This document shows, piece by piece, positions 27,648-37,304 of a stretch of DNA of 64,000 nucleotides. Origin of the DNA: Candidatus Kirkpatrickella diaphorinae. Lineage in GTDB: Bacteria; Pseudomonadota; Alphaproteobacteria; Acetobacterales; Acetobacteraceae. The translations under genes were made by a program, and so were the position numbers. Below the pieces are notes generated by a model. The model had not been told where the DNA came from. It searched no databases and saw nothing but the letters and a program-made list of their open reading frames with translations. The stretch is from positions 918,001 through 982,000 of the forward strand of contig NZ_CP107052.1 in assembly GCF_025736875.1 (NCBI RefSeq). Reading direction: 5' to 3'. Every line of letters starts with the position of its first letter. Positions within the stretch are counted from its first letter, which is position 1.

Positions 27648-28967
27648 TCACGGCAGAAAATGCACGAGTCGTCCTTTCGGACCCTCACAGATCTCATCAT
27701 CCTGCATGACGATATGGCCGCGCACAATCGTTGCTTTGGGCCAGCCTGTCACCTCAACACCATCAAAGGGCGACCAGCCGACCGGCGTGGCAATCCAGTC
27801 ATTCGTGATCGTGCGCTTTTTCCGCATATCGACCAGTGAGAAATCCGCGTCATAACCAACCGCGATGCGACCTTTATCCGGCACGCCATAGACGCGCGCG
27901 GGGCCGGAAGACATGACATCCGTCAAACGCGACAATGACAGCCGCCCCGCATTAACGTGGTCAAGCATAAGGGGGAGGATGGTCTGCACCCCGGTCAGCC
28001 CGCTGGCACATTGCAGCCAGGGGCGGCATTTCGCCTCAAGAGAATGCGGCGCATGATCGGATGAGACGACATCAACCCGCCCATCCCGCAAAGCTTCCCA
28101 CGACGCATCGTGATGCTGCTTGTCACGGATCGGCGGATTCATGACGGCGAGTCCACCCAGGCGCTCATAACACTCAGGCGCATATTGCGTCAGGTGATTG
28201 ACGAGCACTTCAACCGTCGCAACGTCCCGATGCTCTTTGAGGTAAGCGAGTTCCCCGGAAGTTGATGTGTGCAGAATATGGACCGGACGCCCGGTTTTGT
28301 GGGAGAGCGCGACAATACGGCGTGTCCCGCGAAACGCGGTCTCTGAATCACGCCAATGCATGTGATTGACGTAATCCTGCCCGACTTCAAATTGGGGCCG
28401 TCTTTCCTGCAGACGATATTCATCTTCGGAATGAAACGCCACGCGGCGATGTCCGCTGCGCAAAACAGCTTCAATCCCCGCATCATCCTCAATCATCAGA
28501 TCGCCCGTTGAGGAACCTGCGAAAACTTTGACGGCGCAGACGCCCGGCTCAAGCTCCAACCTGGCCAGTTCAGGGGTGTTTTCACGCGTGGCGCCGATAT
28601 ATTGGCCCATATCGATGAAGCTCTTCTCCGCGATTGTCCTGCGTTTGGCGGCCAATGCTGCGGAAGAGGTAATGGGCGGCGCCGTGTTGGGCATATCCAG
28701 CACCGTCGTTATGCCCCCCAAAGCGGCGGCCCTCGTGCCGGTCGCGACGGATTCAATTTCAGGGTCACCCGGGTCACGAAGATGTACATGGGCGTCAATC
28801 ATCCCCGGCAGAACATGCAGCCCTTTCGCGTCGAAGACGTGATCCGCCGTGTCCGCCATCGCGACGGACAGGCTCTCGATCCTGCCATTTTTTACACCGA
28901 GATCCGCCGACGCTTCCCCCCACGCGAAAACGCAGATTCCATGTCGGATAATGAGATCGTAATGCAT
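27648..28967 (-). CDS. pyrC: Dihydroorotase
   Basis: Amidohydrolase of pyrimidine synthesis, closing carbamoyl-aspartate to dihydroorotate. The metal site DAHVHLRDPG (His60, His62), the DMPNTAPP loop and SSDHAPHSLEAK support the class I dihydroorotase/allantoinase group. ATG 28967 (MHYDLIIRHG) follows a GGGG stretch and gives 439 residues. It follows asnB by 16 bases. Allantoinase is the alternative, but no purine-catabolism neighbours are seen. Confidence 0.88.
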   Translation of the reverse strand: MHYDLIIRHGICVFAWGEASADLGVKNGRIESLSVAMADTADHVFDAKGLHVLPGMIDAHVHLRDPGDPEIESVATGTRAAALGGITTVLDMPNTAPPITSSAALAAKRRTIAEKSFIDMGQYIGATRENTPELARLELEPGVCAVKVFAGSSTGDLMIEDDAGIEAVLRSGHRRVAFHSEDEYRLQERRPQFEVGQDYVNHMHWRDSETAFRGTRRIVALSHKTGRPVHILHTSTSGELAYLKEHRDVATVEVLVNHLTQYAPECYERLGGLAVMNPPIRDKQHHDASWEALRDGRVDVVSSDHAPHSLEAKCRPWLQCASGLTGVQTILPLMLDHVNAGRLSLSRLTDVMSSGPARVYGVPDKGRIAVGYDADFSLVDMRKKRTITNDWIATPVGWSPFDGVEVTGWPKATIVRGHIVMQDDEICEGPKGRLVHFLP

Positions 28968-28983
28968 AAAAACCCCGGCAACC

Positions 28984-30723
28984 CTAACTGGCGAGAACCT
29001 CGTAAACATCCCCGTCACAAGGGACGCCCTCTATATGTATTCTATGCCATAGCGCATAAAACAGCAAAACCCATGAGGCCTTACGGGCCTTACGGTCACC
29101 CGTCCTCTGCACAATTGCATGAATGTCGACACCCGGCATGGCGGCTTTCAGGGCTTCCTGCTGATGGAGGAGCGGCCCCAATCTCGTGGCTTCCGCCGCC
29201 ATCCAGGCCCCGACAGGCACGGTGAAACCCTGTTTCGGCGCAAAAGCATTGGCCTGGCTGCATTGCTGGTCCAGCCATTTTCGCAACAGATATTTGCCCT
29301 GCCCGTGACGCGTCTTAAGGCGGTCCGGCAGACGCCAGGCCAGTCGCGCCAGCTCAACATCCAGTAATGGCGTCCTGCCTTCCATCCCATGCGCCATCAG
29401 GCAACGGTCAAGCTTGATCAGCAGATCATCCGGCAACCAGGTCGCGATATCGAGCCGCTGCGTGGCACGAAAGCGCGTATCCCCCGGCGCAGCGGAGAGG
29501 TCTGTCTTCCAGGACGTGTCCTTCCATTTCGGCGCCACAGTGTTCATGATCCCGTTACAGCGCGGCGCACGCCCGCCACGCCACCAGGGGCGGCAGGCGC
29601 GCCGATAGCGACCATATCCGCCGAAAAGCTCATCCCCGCCTTCCCCGCTGAGGACCACCGTCAGGTCACGCCGCGCCGCGCGGGCGAGGAACCAGGTTGG
29701 GATGATGGCGTAATCCGCCACGGGGTCATCCATGCACGCCACGATTTTGGGCAGATCCTCCCAGAACATCCGCTCAGTGATCGTCACAACCTCGTGCGCC
29801 GCGCCGCAAGTGGTCGCCATGCGGCGCGCGGCCGCAGCTTCATCCACCGGGCCCGTATCGAAGCGCGCTGTCCAGGCGACGGGCCGACGTGTATCAAGCC
29901 GCACCATCGCGGCGAGTATGGCAGCACTGTCGATCCCGCCGGAAAGGAAGAGCCCGCTGGGCACATCCGCGCGCTGATGCACGGCAACCGAGTCCAGCAA
30001 TATCTTATCAAGCGCTTTGAGCGCGGCTTCCTCCGTCATGCCGCGATCAATATCGCCCTCAATGGCGGGCCTGAACTGCCGCGACGTGATCGCGCCATTT
30101 TCGACCACCATAGTCTCACCTGGCCGCGCCCTTTTAATGCCCGGGAAAATCGTTTCAGATCCGGCGACAAACTGCGTCTGCAAAAGTTCGGTGACAGCTT
30201 CCGGGCGGCATGACGCGGCCGCATACCCCCCGGCGATCAGGGCCTGCGGCTCAGACGCGAAAGCGATGCCCTGCGGTGTTTCAACATAATAGAGGGGTCT
30301 GATCCCGAAAGGGTCACGCGACAAAGCGGCGCGATCCACCTCATCCCCCTGATCCACAAAGGCGATGGCATACATGCCCCGCAACGCATCAACATAATGC
30401 GCACCAAGCCACGGCCATAGATAAAGGGGGGCTTCACAATCACTCCCCGTCTTGAAAGCGATGTGAGACAGGTCTTTCCGCAATAAGGGATCATTATAGA
30501 TCTCAGCATTCGCAACCAGCGCCAGGCGATCATGGATAAGGGGCTGCGCGCCGCCTTCAAGATCAATGATGGAAAGCCGCGTATGTCGCAGCCCGACCCC
30601 GCGCGCTTCAAATGCGCCGCGCCCGTCCGGGCCGCGATGCAGGATTGCGCGCTCCATCCGGTCAAGGGCGTCAATGTCGATTTTCGTCCCCGGCCTGGCG
30701 AGGAAACCTGCAATACCGCACAT
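28984..30723 (-). CDS. asnB: Asparagine synthase (glutamine-hydrolysing)
   Basis: Two-domain enzyme: N-terminal Ntn glutaminase beginning MCGIAGF, with Cys2 as nucleophile, and a C-terminal ATP-pyrophosphatase synthetase domain with the P-loop SGGIDSAA. 579 residues. It is flanked by glycosyltransferases in the same direction with no spacing, so it may instead modify a surface polysaccharide, as some AsnB-type amidotransferases in such clusters do. Asparagine synthesis is the default reading. Confidence 0.88.
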   Translation of the reverse strand: MCGIAGFLARPGTKIDIDALDRMERAILHRGPDGRGAFEARGVGLRHTRLSIIDLEGGAQPLIHDRLALVANAEIYNDPLLRKDLSHIAFKTGSDCEAPLYLWPWLGAHYVDALRGMYAIAFVDQGDEVDRAALSRDPFGIRPLYYVETPQGIAFASEPQALIAGGYAAASCRPEAVTELLQTQFVAGSETIFPGIKRARPGETMVVENGAITSRQFRPAIEGDIDRGMTEEAALKALDKILLDSVAVHQRADVPSGLFLSGGIDSAAILAAMVRLDTRRPVAWTARFDTGPVDEAAAARRMATTCGAAHEVVTITERMFWEDLPKIVACMDDPVADYAIIPTWFLARAARRDLTVVLSGEGGDELFGGYGRYRRACRPWWRGGRAPRCNGIMNTVAPKWKDTSWKTDLSAAPGDTRFRATQRLDIATWLPDDLLIKLDRCLMAHGMEGRTPLLDVELARLAWRLPDRLKTRHGQGKYLLRKWLDQQCSQANAFAPKQGFTVPVGAWMAAEATRLGPLLHQQEALKAAMPGVDIHAIVQRTGDRKARKASWVLLFYALWHRIHIEGVPCDGDVYEVLAS

Positions 30724-31764
30724 TTAACGGAACCTCATTTGCTGGAAAAATCGGTCCCACTGCGCAAGGACGGTCGGTGCTGAGAATTCCCGCTCATAAC
30801 GTTGCCGCCCCTTGACGGAAAGCGCATGTGCTTTATCCGGATCACCTAATAAATTATTGATCTTTAACGAAAAGTCGTGCGGGTTTTCACTCTCCGCCAA
30901 CATTCCGTCTTCCGTCCCGTGCAGGATTTCTGCCGGGCCTTGAATGTTACCTGCAATAACGGGCCGTCCGGCGGACATGGCCTCGATCACAATATTGCCC
31001 AAAGGTTCAATTCGGGAGGAACAGATAAAAATATCGCACGCACGCAGGAAAGGACCTGTGTCTGTAAGCCAGCCCGGCAGATGCACGCGGGACGTCACAC
31101 CGCATTGCCGCGCCACGTCCTGAAGCGCATCGCGTGCCGGGCCCTCACCGGCAATGACGAGATGGGCGCGCGGGACATCCTGCAACGCGCGGATCAGGAC
31201 ATCGAAGCCCTTATTGGGATGAAGGCGACCCATCGCAAGCAGGAAAGGCACGTTGGCGGGGATGAAATTCGGCCGCTGCGGGGTGACGTCGCTGAAATCC
31301 CGCGCGAAATTGGGCAGGTAGAAGACCTTGTCCTGCGGCCAGCCTTTCTGCGTCATCCATGTCACAAGCCCACGTGTATTGCCGATAAGCGCGTCGCAAT
31401 GGCGGTAATTTCTGAGATCATAATAGCCGCCCAGCCGCCCGACCAGCGCCCAGGGGCCGCGCGGCGTCGCCCTTGTGGCGCGGTTCATCCAGGCGATCGC
31501 GATATCGGGCCGATATGTCGTCAGGCATTTTTTGAGGTGCCGCCGCGTCAGAAATGTCAGATGACGGTGGAAGCGGAGTTGCGTAATGGCGACATGACCC
31601 GCCTCAAGCCGCGCCGCACGCGCACCATCCGGACGAATAAACGTCGTGACCGGGTAACCCTGACGATGCTGGGCCACGGAAAGGCGCTCAAAAAACAGCT
31701 CGGCGCCACCTCTCGCGGCGCCGGCCATAATGTGCGCGATACGCGGTAAGGGCGGCGATGTCAT
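30724..31764 (-). CDS. Glycosyltransferase, GT4-like (GT-B fold)
   Basis: Predicted to add a sugar to the LPS core or another surface glycan. The acceptor domain begins IAHIMAGAARGGAELF and the donor domain has LLAMGRLHPNKGFDVLI and the EX7E-type segment SSRIEPLGNIVIEAMSAG. ATG 31764 (MTSPPLPRI) begins eight bases after the preceding GT9 stop and gives 346 residues. It abuts asnB directly. Donor and acceptor are unknown. Confidence 0.88.
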   Translation of the reverse strand: MTSPPLPRIAHIMAGAARGGAELFFERLSVAQHRQGYPVTTFIRPDGARAARLEAGHVAITQLRFHRHLTFLTRRHLKKCLTTYRPDIAIAWMNRATRATPRGPWALVGRLGGYYDLRNYRHCDALIGNTRGLVTWMTQKGWPQDKVFYLPNFARDFSDVTPQRPNFIPANVPFLLAMGRLHPNKGFDVLIRALQDVPRAHLVIAGEGPARDALQDVARQCGVTSRVHLPGWLTDTGPFLRACDIFICSSRIEPLGNIVIEAMSAGRPVIAGNIQGPAEILHGTEDGMLAESENPHDFSLKINNLLGDPDKAHALSVKGRQRYEREFSAPTVLAQWDRFFQQMRFR

Positions 31765-31771
31765 AATAACG

Positions 31772-32674
31772 TTATTGACCGCGACGGAGCAAATCGCAAG
31801 CGACGTCAAAGACTTTGTCAACGGAAATCCCGTCAATCGGTGCCTCGCCCTCCGGGCCTTCCGCCTGGATGTAGGTTGCGCAGGGGCCGGAGGGGGCATA
31901 TTCGGAAGCACGTGAGGGGCCGAACAGCCCGATTGTCGGTGTACCCGCTGCCGCGGCCAGATGCATCAGGCCGGAATCATTGCCGATAAAGGCGCTGCAC
32001 CTTTGCAGCAAGGCGATCACTTCAGGCAGGGCGCGGTCCCCGCCGACATCGACGTGATGGCAGGCAGGTTCAGCAAGAAACGGTTCGGCACGGGCTTTTT
32101 CCTGTGGTCCGGGGCCGTAAAAGACCGCGATCCGGTAACCATCGCGAATGAAACGTTCGCAGAGCGCTCTGAAAGACGCTGCGGGCCAGATTTTGCCGCA
32201 CCAATTGGCGGTTGGCGCAATGGCGATCCAGGCCGGGCCTTTCGGGAGGAGCGACCGGGCCTTTCGCCGATGTTTCTCCGTCGTATGAACTTCCGGCTGC
32301 GGCGTCGGGCAGCATTGCAGGAGGGCACCATGATGATGAAGCCTTAATCCGGCCTTACGCCCCCCGCGGGAGATGGAACGCGCCCTGGCATTGAGGAGAT
32401 AACTCAAGGCTGAGCCGCGAAGGTCAACAATATGGTCCCACCGCGTCGGGAAACAGTCACGCCATAATTTCAGCCAATGGAGATCAAAACGTTTCTTCTC
32501 AAGACGTATGACGCGGTCGACACCCGGCCAGCAATCAAACAGGCTGGCCGCGACAGGTCCACAGACAATAGTGACCTGCGCATCGCCATAGCGGTTTTGA
32601 AACGCGCGTAACAAGCCGGTGGAGATCACGACATCCCCAAGACGGTTACCCGTGATAAACAAAAGTCGTTTCAA
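31772..32674 (-). CDS. Glycosyltransferase family 9 (heptosyltransferase-like)
   Basis: GT9 enzymes add heptose to Kdo or the inner core of LPS at the cytoplasmic face. The start LLFITGNRLGDVVISTGLL and the donor-site GNDSGLMHLAAAAGTPTIGLFGP are the family hallmarks. 300 residues is slightly short. It is first in the run GT9-GT4-asnB-pyrC. The exact linkage (heptosyltransferase I, II or other) cannot be determined. Confidence 0.9.
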   Translation of the reverse strand: MKRLLFITGNRLGDVVISTGLLRAFQNRYGDAQVTIVCGPVAASLFDCWPGVDRVIRLEKKRFDLHWLKLWRDCFPTRWDHIVDLRGSALSYLLNARARSISRGGRKAGLRLHHHGALLQCCPTPQPEVHTTEKHRRKARSLLPKGPAWIAIAPTANWCGKIWPAASFRALCERFIRDGYRIAVFYGPGPQEKARAEPFLAEPACHHVDVGGDRALPEVIALLQRCSAFIGNDSGLMHLAAAAGTPTIGLFGPSRASEYAPSGPCATYIQAEGPEGEAPIDGISVDKVFDVACDLLRRGQ

Positions 32675-32792
32675 AACAAATTCCTCAATCTCGGCGAGAA
32701 GCGCGAATCAGGAAACCGGATTTCACGCCGGAAATGGGGTTGTGGCTGGCATTATATAAATTGAATAAAAACCTATTTTTAGACGCTTAGCC

Positions 32793-33470
32793 TCACCTTT
32801 CCCATAAAGGATTTTTCATCCGGGCGATGAAAGCGCGATGGGCATCCTCTGTCGCTGCGTCCGGCGGAGGTATAAGTCGGGCCTGGCGGTGACGGTTCCG
32901 CTCATATTTCACCACCCTGCCGCCGCCTGTCGTCACCGTCAGCCCCAGCCCGCGCTGGCGACCGCCCATAAGCTCGACATAAACTTCCGCGAGGAGGCGG
33001 CAATCCAGCAGGGCGTTATGGGTCGTGCGCTCGGAAAGGTCGATATTATAGCGGCGGCATAAGGCGTCGAGATTATTCGGCAATCCGGGAAACCGCTTTT
33101 TAGCGATAATCAGCGTGTCGACCATACGCTGCCGATCAAGCGGCGGCTTTTTGCACAATGCCAGTTCCGCATTGACGAAGCCGAAATCGAATGGCGCATT
33201 ATGCGCGATGAGTTCATCCTCCCCGATGAAATCGAGAAATCCCTGCGCAATCTCTTTAAATTTGGGCTTGCCGACGAGGTCCTCCCGCGTGAAGCCATGC
33301 ACGCGGGTTGATTCGGGCGGGACATCCCGCTCCGGGTCCACGAGCGTGTGATAGACCTCACCGGTTGGCAGATCATCGATCAGTTCGATAGCGGCGATCT
33401 CAATGACGCGATCCCCTGTTGCGGGGTCGAGCCCTGTTGTCTCCGTATCGAAAAGTACTGATCGCTTCAT
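32793..33470 (-). CDS. dnaQ: DNA polymerase III epsilon subunit (proofreading exonuclease)
   Basis: 3'-5' exonuclease of the replicase. Exo I FDTETTGLDP (Asp8, Glu10), Exo II around HNAPFDFGFVNAEL, and Exo III HNALLDCRLLAEVY are complete. ATG 33470 begins one base after the coaE TAG, so translation is coupled; the longer frame reads back through coaE and is not used. 225 residues. aroE-coaE-dnaQ is a standard alphaproteobacterial order. Confidence 0.95.
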   Translation of the reverse strand: MKRSVLFDTETTGLDPATGDRVIEIAAIELIDDLPTGEVYHTLVDPERDVPPESTRVHGFTREDLVGKPKFKEIAQGFLDFIGEDELIAHNAPFDFGFVNAELALCKKPPLDRQRMVDTLIIAKKRFPGLPNNLDALCRRYNIDLSERTTHNALLDCRLLAEVYVELMGGRQRGLGLTVTTGGGRVVKYERNRHRQARLIPPPDAATEDAHRAFIARMKNPLWER

Positions 33471-33471
33471 C

Positions 33472-34059
33472 CTATAATCCCACTCTGAAAAGAGCTTTTT
33501 TGAGCATCCTGACCGCATCACCCTGCGATAAACCCGTGTGAATGACAATGTCCGCCGCGCGTCGACGCGCTTCATCCGTGGCCTGCCGCGCCAGCAAAAA
33601 GCGGGCCTCCGCCCCCGACATCCTACCGCGACGGTGAATCCGCGCCACACGCGCAGCAAGAGGGGCCTCCGCGACGATCACAATATCGCAATCCTTATGC
33701 GCGTTGGTCTCGATCAGGAGGGGAATATCAAGGACGCAGACTCTTTGATGCGCAGCCCGCATGGAACGAAGGAATTTTTTGCGCGCCGCTTTCACGAGGG
33801 GGTGCATGATTCGCTCAAGCTTTTTCAGCGCGTGACGATCCTGGGTGACGCGCCGGCGTAGTCGCGCGCGATCCACGGCGCCGTCAACGACGACATCGGG
33901 CCAGAGCTGCGCGATCATCCCCACAGCGATTCCGTTGCGACCCTGCATGCGGTGCACCACTTTATCCGCATCGAAAACCGGCCAGCCCTTGCGGCGCAGG
34001 CGTGCGGCGATCGTGGACTTCCCTGCCCCCGTCGCACCCGTCAGGCCGATCACGATCAC
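33472..34059 (-). CDS. coaE: Dephospho-CoA kinase
   Basis: Last step of coenzyme A synthesis: phosphorylates the 3'-hydroxyl of dephospho-CoA. P-loop GATGAGKST at residues 8-16, followed by the VFDADKVVH substrate segment and the family's MHPLV. 195 residues. It overlaps the aroE stop by four bases and is followed after one base by dnaQ. Confidence 0.95.
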   Translation of the reverse strand: MIVIGLTGATGAGKSTIAARLRRKGWPVFDADKVVHRMQGRNGIAVGMIAQLWPDVVVDGAVDRARLRRRVTQDRHALKKLERIMHPLVKAARKKFLRSMRAAHQRVCVLDIPLLIETNAHKDCDIVIVAEAPLAARVARIHRRGRMSGAEARFLLARQATDEARRRAADIVIHTGLSQGDAVRMLKKALFRVGL

Positions 34060-34937
34060 CCGAGCGCCCCCATGAGGGCATGACGTGTCATCTCGTCCGC
34101 CTGAGGGTCCTTCCCGAACCAGGCGCGAAACCCGACCCGTGCCTGCTCAATCAGCATTCCCAACCCGTCAACCGTGCGCAAACCGCGCCGACGCGCCTGC
34201 CGAAGAAGCGACGTCTCGAGCGGGACATAGACGATGTCGGCCACGCTCAGATCATCCCGCGCCTTTAATAAAGCACTTTCCCAGTCATATTCCGTTGCGC
34301 CCTGCATACCCAGAGATGTCGTATTGACCAGCAAATCGACCTCACCAAGGTGAGAAGGCCAGTCATTCCAACTGACGTGATGGAGACCGTGCAGATGTGC
34401 ACATAATGCTTCAGCGCGCGTGGCGGAGCGATTGGCGATGGTGACGTCGCACCCCTCCTCCATCAAAGCCGCGCAGATCGCGCGCGCTGCGCCGCCAGCG
34501 CCAAGGATGAGCGCGCGGCCTTTGATCGCGATGCCATGCGCACGGAGGTTCTCACAGAACCCGGCCCCGTCCGTGCTGTCCCCAAAGATCTCGCCATGAT
34601 CGCCAAAAATCAACGTATTGGCAGAGCCGCATTGACGCGCGATCTCAGATTTCCGCGTTGCGATCTGAAAAGCTTCTTCCTTGTGCGGAATGGTGACATT
34701 GACGCCCCGGAAACCGAGCCGCTGGAGCAGATGAATCCCGGCTCTGAAATTTTCCGGCGCGAGAGGAAGTTTCAGGTAGCGTCCGGAAATATCATAACGC
34801 CTGAGCCAGCCATTATGCAGGGCGGGTGACAATGTGTGTTGAAGCGGCCAACCTACAACGCCTGCAAGCTGAGGCAGGGTGCCGCCGAAAGACTCCGTCA
34901 GGCGTAAGCGCGATGCATCGGGGCGCAGGCGGTCCAT
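34056..34937 (-). CDS. aroE: Shikimate dehydrogenase
   Basis: NADP-dependent reduction of 3-dehydroshikimate. Substrate-site VVGWPLQHTLSPALHN, the catalytic Lys in VTIPHKE and the NADP loop LILGAGGAARAI are present. The start is uncertain: ATG 34937 gives 293 residues, while TTG 34982 has a better AGGA-rich upstream sequence but would overlap the previous gene by 85 bases. Either leaves an N-terminal extension of 25-40 residues compared with typical AroE. Confidence 0.92.
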   Translation of the reverse strand: MDRLRPDASRLRLTESFGGTLPQLAGVVGWPLQHTLSPALHNGWLRRYDISGRYLKLPLAPENFRAGIHLLQRLGFRGVNVTIPHKEEAFQIATRKSEIARQCGSANTLIFGDHGEIFGDSTDGAGFCENLRAHGIAIKGRALILGAGGAARAICAALMEEGCDVTIANRSATRAEALCAHLHGLHHVSWNDWPSHLGEVDLLVNTTSLGMQGATEYDWESALLKARDDLSVADIVYVPLETSLLRQARRRGLRTVDGLGMLIEQARVGFRAWFGKDPQADEMTRHALMGALG

Positions 34938-35692
34938 CTGCGCCAATATATCGGCAATAACTGCGTCAGGATCGCTGCCCAATTTTCCTGTCCTGCCTCG
35001 TCTGCGATGAGATCCTGCCTGATCTCGATTTCAAGATAAGGCATGCCGCGCGTCTCTGCGTGATACGGTATCGTATAATCTGAAGTCGCCGTCATCCGAT
35101 AGGGTTCGTTTTTTCCGACGACCCATCTGCCGCTCTCAACAAGGACTTGATGCATGATCTCGGCGGAAACAGCATCTTTATGGAAAAGCACCCCCGCATC
35201 CCAGGCGCGCTCCTGCCCCTGCCAGAACGGGGTGAAGCTGTGCAGCGAAATCATGGCGCATTTCTGCGGATCAATCGTGGCAAGTTGTTGCGCGATGCAA
35301 TTATGATAGGGGCGGAAAATTTCCCGCTCACGCTGACGCCGTTCATCATCGCTCAGATTCTGGTTTCCGCTGATGATTGTTTGATCCGAATGGGACGGGA
35401 TGGAGCTGTCATGACCCGGGGCCCGGTTACAATCAATGACGAGGCGGGAATAGACTTGCTCAATGAGGGGTGCGCCCAAAGCCGCATGCAGGCGTCGCGC
35501 GACCCCGGCAATACCGATATCCCAGGCGATATGCCGCGTGCGATCCGCCGCCGACAGGCCGAGATCACCTAATCTCTCCGGGATGCGCTTCCCCGCATGG
35601 TCACATACGAAAATGAAGGGCGCGTCACATGTTGCGGGGTGGAGGATGAAGGGCGCGGGCGCGTCATCCGTCAGAAGGGGCGTTAAAGTCAT
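34898..35692 (-). CDS. N-formylglutamate amidohydrolase family protein
   Basis: Zinc amidohydrolase-like protein of the FGase family, which cleaves N-formylglutamate in histidine breakdown, though many members are of unknown substrate. Typical segments: FVCDHAGKRIPERLGDLGL, HIAWDIG, RLVIDCNRAP, SLHSFTPFW and YLEIEIRQDL. ATG 35692 gives 264 residues without a strong ribosome-binding site. It overlaps aroE and runs with aroE-coaE-dnaQ. No hut genes are nearby, so the role is open. Confidence 0.82.
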   Translation of the reverse strand: MTLTPLLTDDAPAPFILHPATCDAPFIFVCDHAGKRIPERLGDLGLSAADRTRHIAWDIGIAGVARRLHAALGAPLIEQVYSRLVIDCNRAPGHDSSIPSHSDQTIISGNQNLSDDERRQREREIFRPYHNCIAQQLATIDPQKCAMISLHSFTPFWQGQERAWDAGVLFHKDAVSAEIMHQVLVESGRWVVGKNEPYRMTATSDYTIPYHAETRGMPYLEIEIRQDLIADEAGQENWAAILTQLLPIYWRRWTACAPMHRAYA

Positions 35693-35760
35693 GAATTGCG
35701 TGATCGGCGTGAAAACATTACGTTGCTGCCGAACACTCCTCGCAAGTTTTGGAATTGAAC

Positions 35761-37167
35761 GTGCCTGATTATAAATCCTGCCTTGCCAATCCACAATGGG
35801 GCGGCCGTTTTGCCGGTGGCCCTGCCGATATCATGCGCGATATCAATGCATCGATCGGCTTTGACCAGCGCCTCTGGCGGCAGGATATTCGCGGGTCTCT
35901 CGCCCATGCAAAGATGCTCGCCCATGTCGGCATCCTTTCACCCGAAGATGCCAAGGCCATTGAAGACGGGCTGAACGCGATCGCCACTGATATTGCGGAA
36001 GGACGCTTCGAATTCTCAGCGGCCCTGGAAGATATTCACATGAATATCGAAGCGCTCCTGTCAGAGAAAATCGGCGAGGCCGGCAAGCGTCTGCATACAG
36101 CACGGTCACGCAATGACCAGGTTGCGACAGATTTCCGTTTATGGACGCGGGATGCGATTGACGGCCTGTCAGCGCAGGTCTCGTCCCTCATGCGCGCCCT
36201 TGCCCAACGCGCGCGTGAACATGCCGCCACCCCGATGCCGGGCTTCACCCATTTGCAGGTCGCGCAACCCATCACCTTCGGGCACCATTTGCTGGCTTAT
36301 GTGGAGATGCTGGCGCGTGATAAGGGGCGGCTGGAAGATGCGCGCGCGCGCCTGAATGAATGCCCGCTCGGTTCCGCCGCGCTGGCGGGCACGTCCTTCC
36401 CCATTGACCGTGAGATGACAGCGCGGGCCTTGGGTTTTGACCGGCCGACGCGCAACTCCCTCGATGCTGTCTCGGACCGTGATTTTGCCCTGGAGTATCT
36501 CTCGGCCCTCAACCTCCTCGCCATGCATTTATCCCGCCTGGCTGAGGAAATCGTCATCTGGTGTTCAGCCCCGTTTCAGTTCGTGACCCTGTCCGATGCG
36601 TTCACAACGGGCTCCTCCATCATGCCGCAAAAGCGTAACCCGGATGCGGCGGAGTTGATCCGTGCCAAAATCGGCCGCATTAGCGGGGATTATCTCTCAC
36701 TCCTGATGGTCATGAAGGGCCTGCCCCTCGCCTACGCTAAGGACTCGCAGGAGGATAAAGAGCCGGTTTTTGACGCGACGGAAGCCGCGACCCTGTCCCT
36801 CGCCGCGATGGAAGGCATGATCCATGACCTTAGGGCCGCGCCGGAAGCCATGCGCCATTACGCCGCTGCCGGATTTTCAACCGCGACGGACCTGGCGGAC
36901 TGGCTGGTGCGGGCATTGAAACTCCCCTTTCGCACCGCGCATCACATCACCGGGCAGCTTGTCAGCATCGCGGAGCGGAAGAAGCTCGATCTCGCTGAAC
37001 TTTCCCTGGCCGAAATGCAGGACGTCGCGCCGGAAATTCACGAGGGGGTTTTCGGCGTGCTGACGGTTGAATCATCGCTTGCCTCGCGACGCAGCTTCGG
37101 CGGCACAGCGCCTGAAAATGTGGCGCGTGAGGCACAGAGATGGTGCGATATTCTGGGAGAAGAATGA
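35761..37167 (+). CDS. argH: Argininosuccinate lyase
   Basis: Splits argininosuccinate into arginine and fumarate. The fumarase/aspartase-superfamily signature [11 protein letters not shown] is present, as are the start [12 protein letters not shown] and the HTARSRNDQ motif. GTG 35761 has GGAA upstream and gives 468 residues; TTG 35749 is possible. Its stop overlaps the start of a tiny lipoprotein gene. It is divergent from the FGase gene by about 70 bp. Confidence 0.96.
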   Translation: MPDYKSCLANPQWGGRFAGGPADIMRDINASIGFDQRLWRQDIRGSLAHAKMLAHVGILSPEDAKAIEDGLNAIATDIAEGRFEFSAALEDIHMNIEALLSEKIGEAGKRLHTARSRNDQVATDFRLWTRDAIDGLSAQVSSLMRALAQRAREHAATPMPGFTHLQVAQPITFGHHLLAYVEMLARDKGRLEDARARLNECPLGSAALAGTSFPIDREMTARALGFDRPTRNSLDAVSDRDFALEYLSALNLLAMHLSRLAEEIVIWCSAPFQFVTLSDAFTTGSSIMPQKRNPDAAELIRAKIGRISGDYLSLLMVMKGLPLAYAKDSQEDKEPVFDATEAATLSLAAMEGMIHDLRAAPEAMRHYAAAGFSTATDLADWLVRALKLPFRTAHHITGQLVSIAERKKLDLAELSLAEMQDVAPEIHEGVFGVLTVESSLASRRSFGGTAPENVAREAQRWCDILGEE

Positions 37168-37304
37168 TGAGATATGGTTTGATCATCTCGCTGATCATCA
37201 CCCTCACGGCCGTGACATTAACGGGTTGCGGTAAAAAAGGCGCCCCGCATAGTCCGGGCGGGCCGGGTGAGCAAATCTTCCCGCGCGATTACCCGGTTGA
37301 GTGA
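37167..37304 (+). CDS. lptM: LptM/YifL-like small lipoprotein
   Basis: A 45-residue gene that is easy to miss. A hydrophobic signal of about 18 residues ends in the lipobox LTGC, followed by GKKGAP, the pattern of LptM (YifL), which in E. coli binds the LptD translocon and helps its oxidative maturation. GGGAG lies seven bases before ATG 37167; an ATG three bases earlier is possible and gives an ATGA overlap with the argH stop. Between argH and lysA is the usual place, but here lysA is about 11 kb away. Confidence 0.8.
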   Translation: MRYGLIISLIITLTAVTLTGCGKKGAPHSPGGPGEQIFPRDYPVE

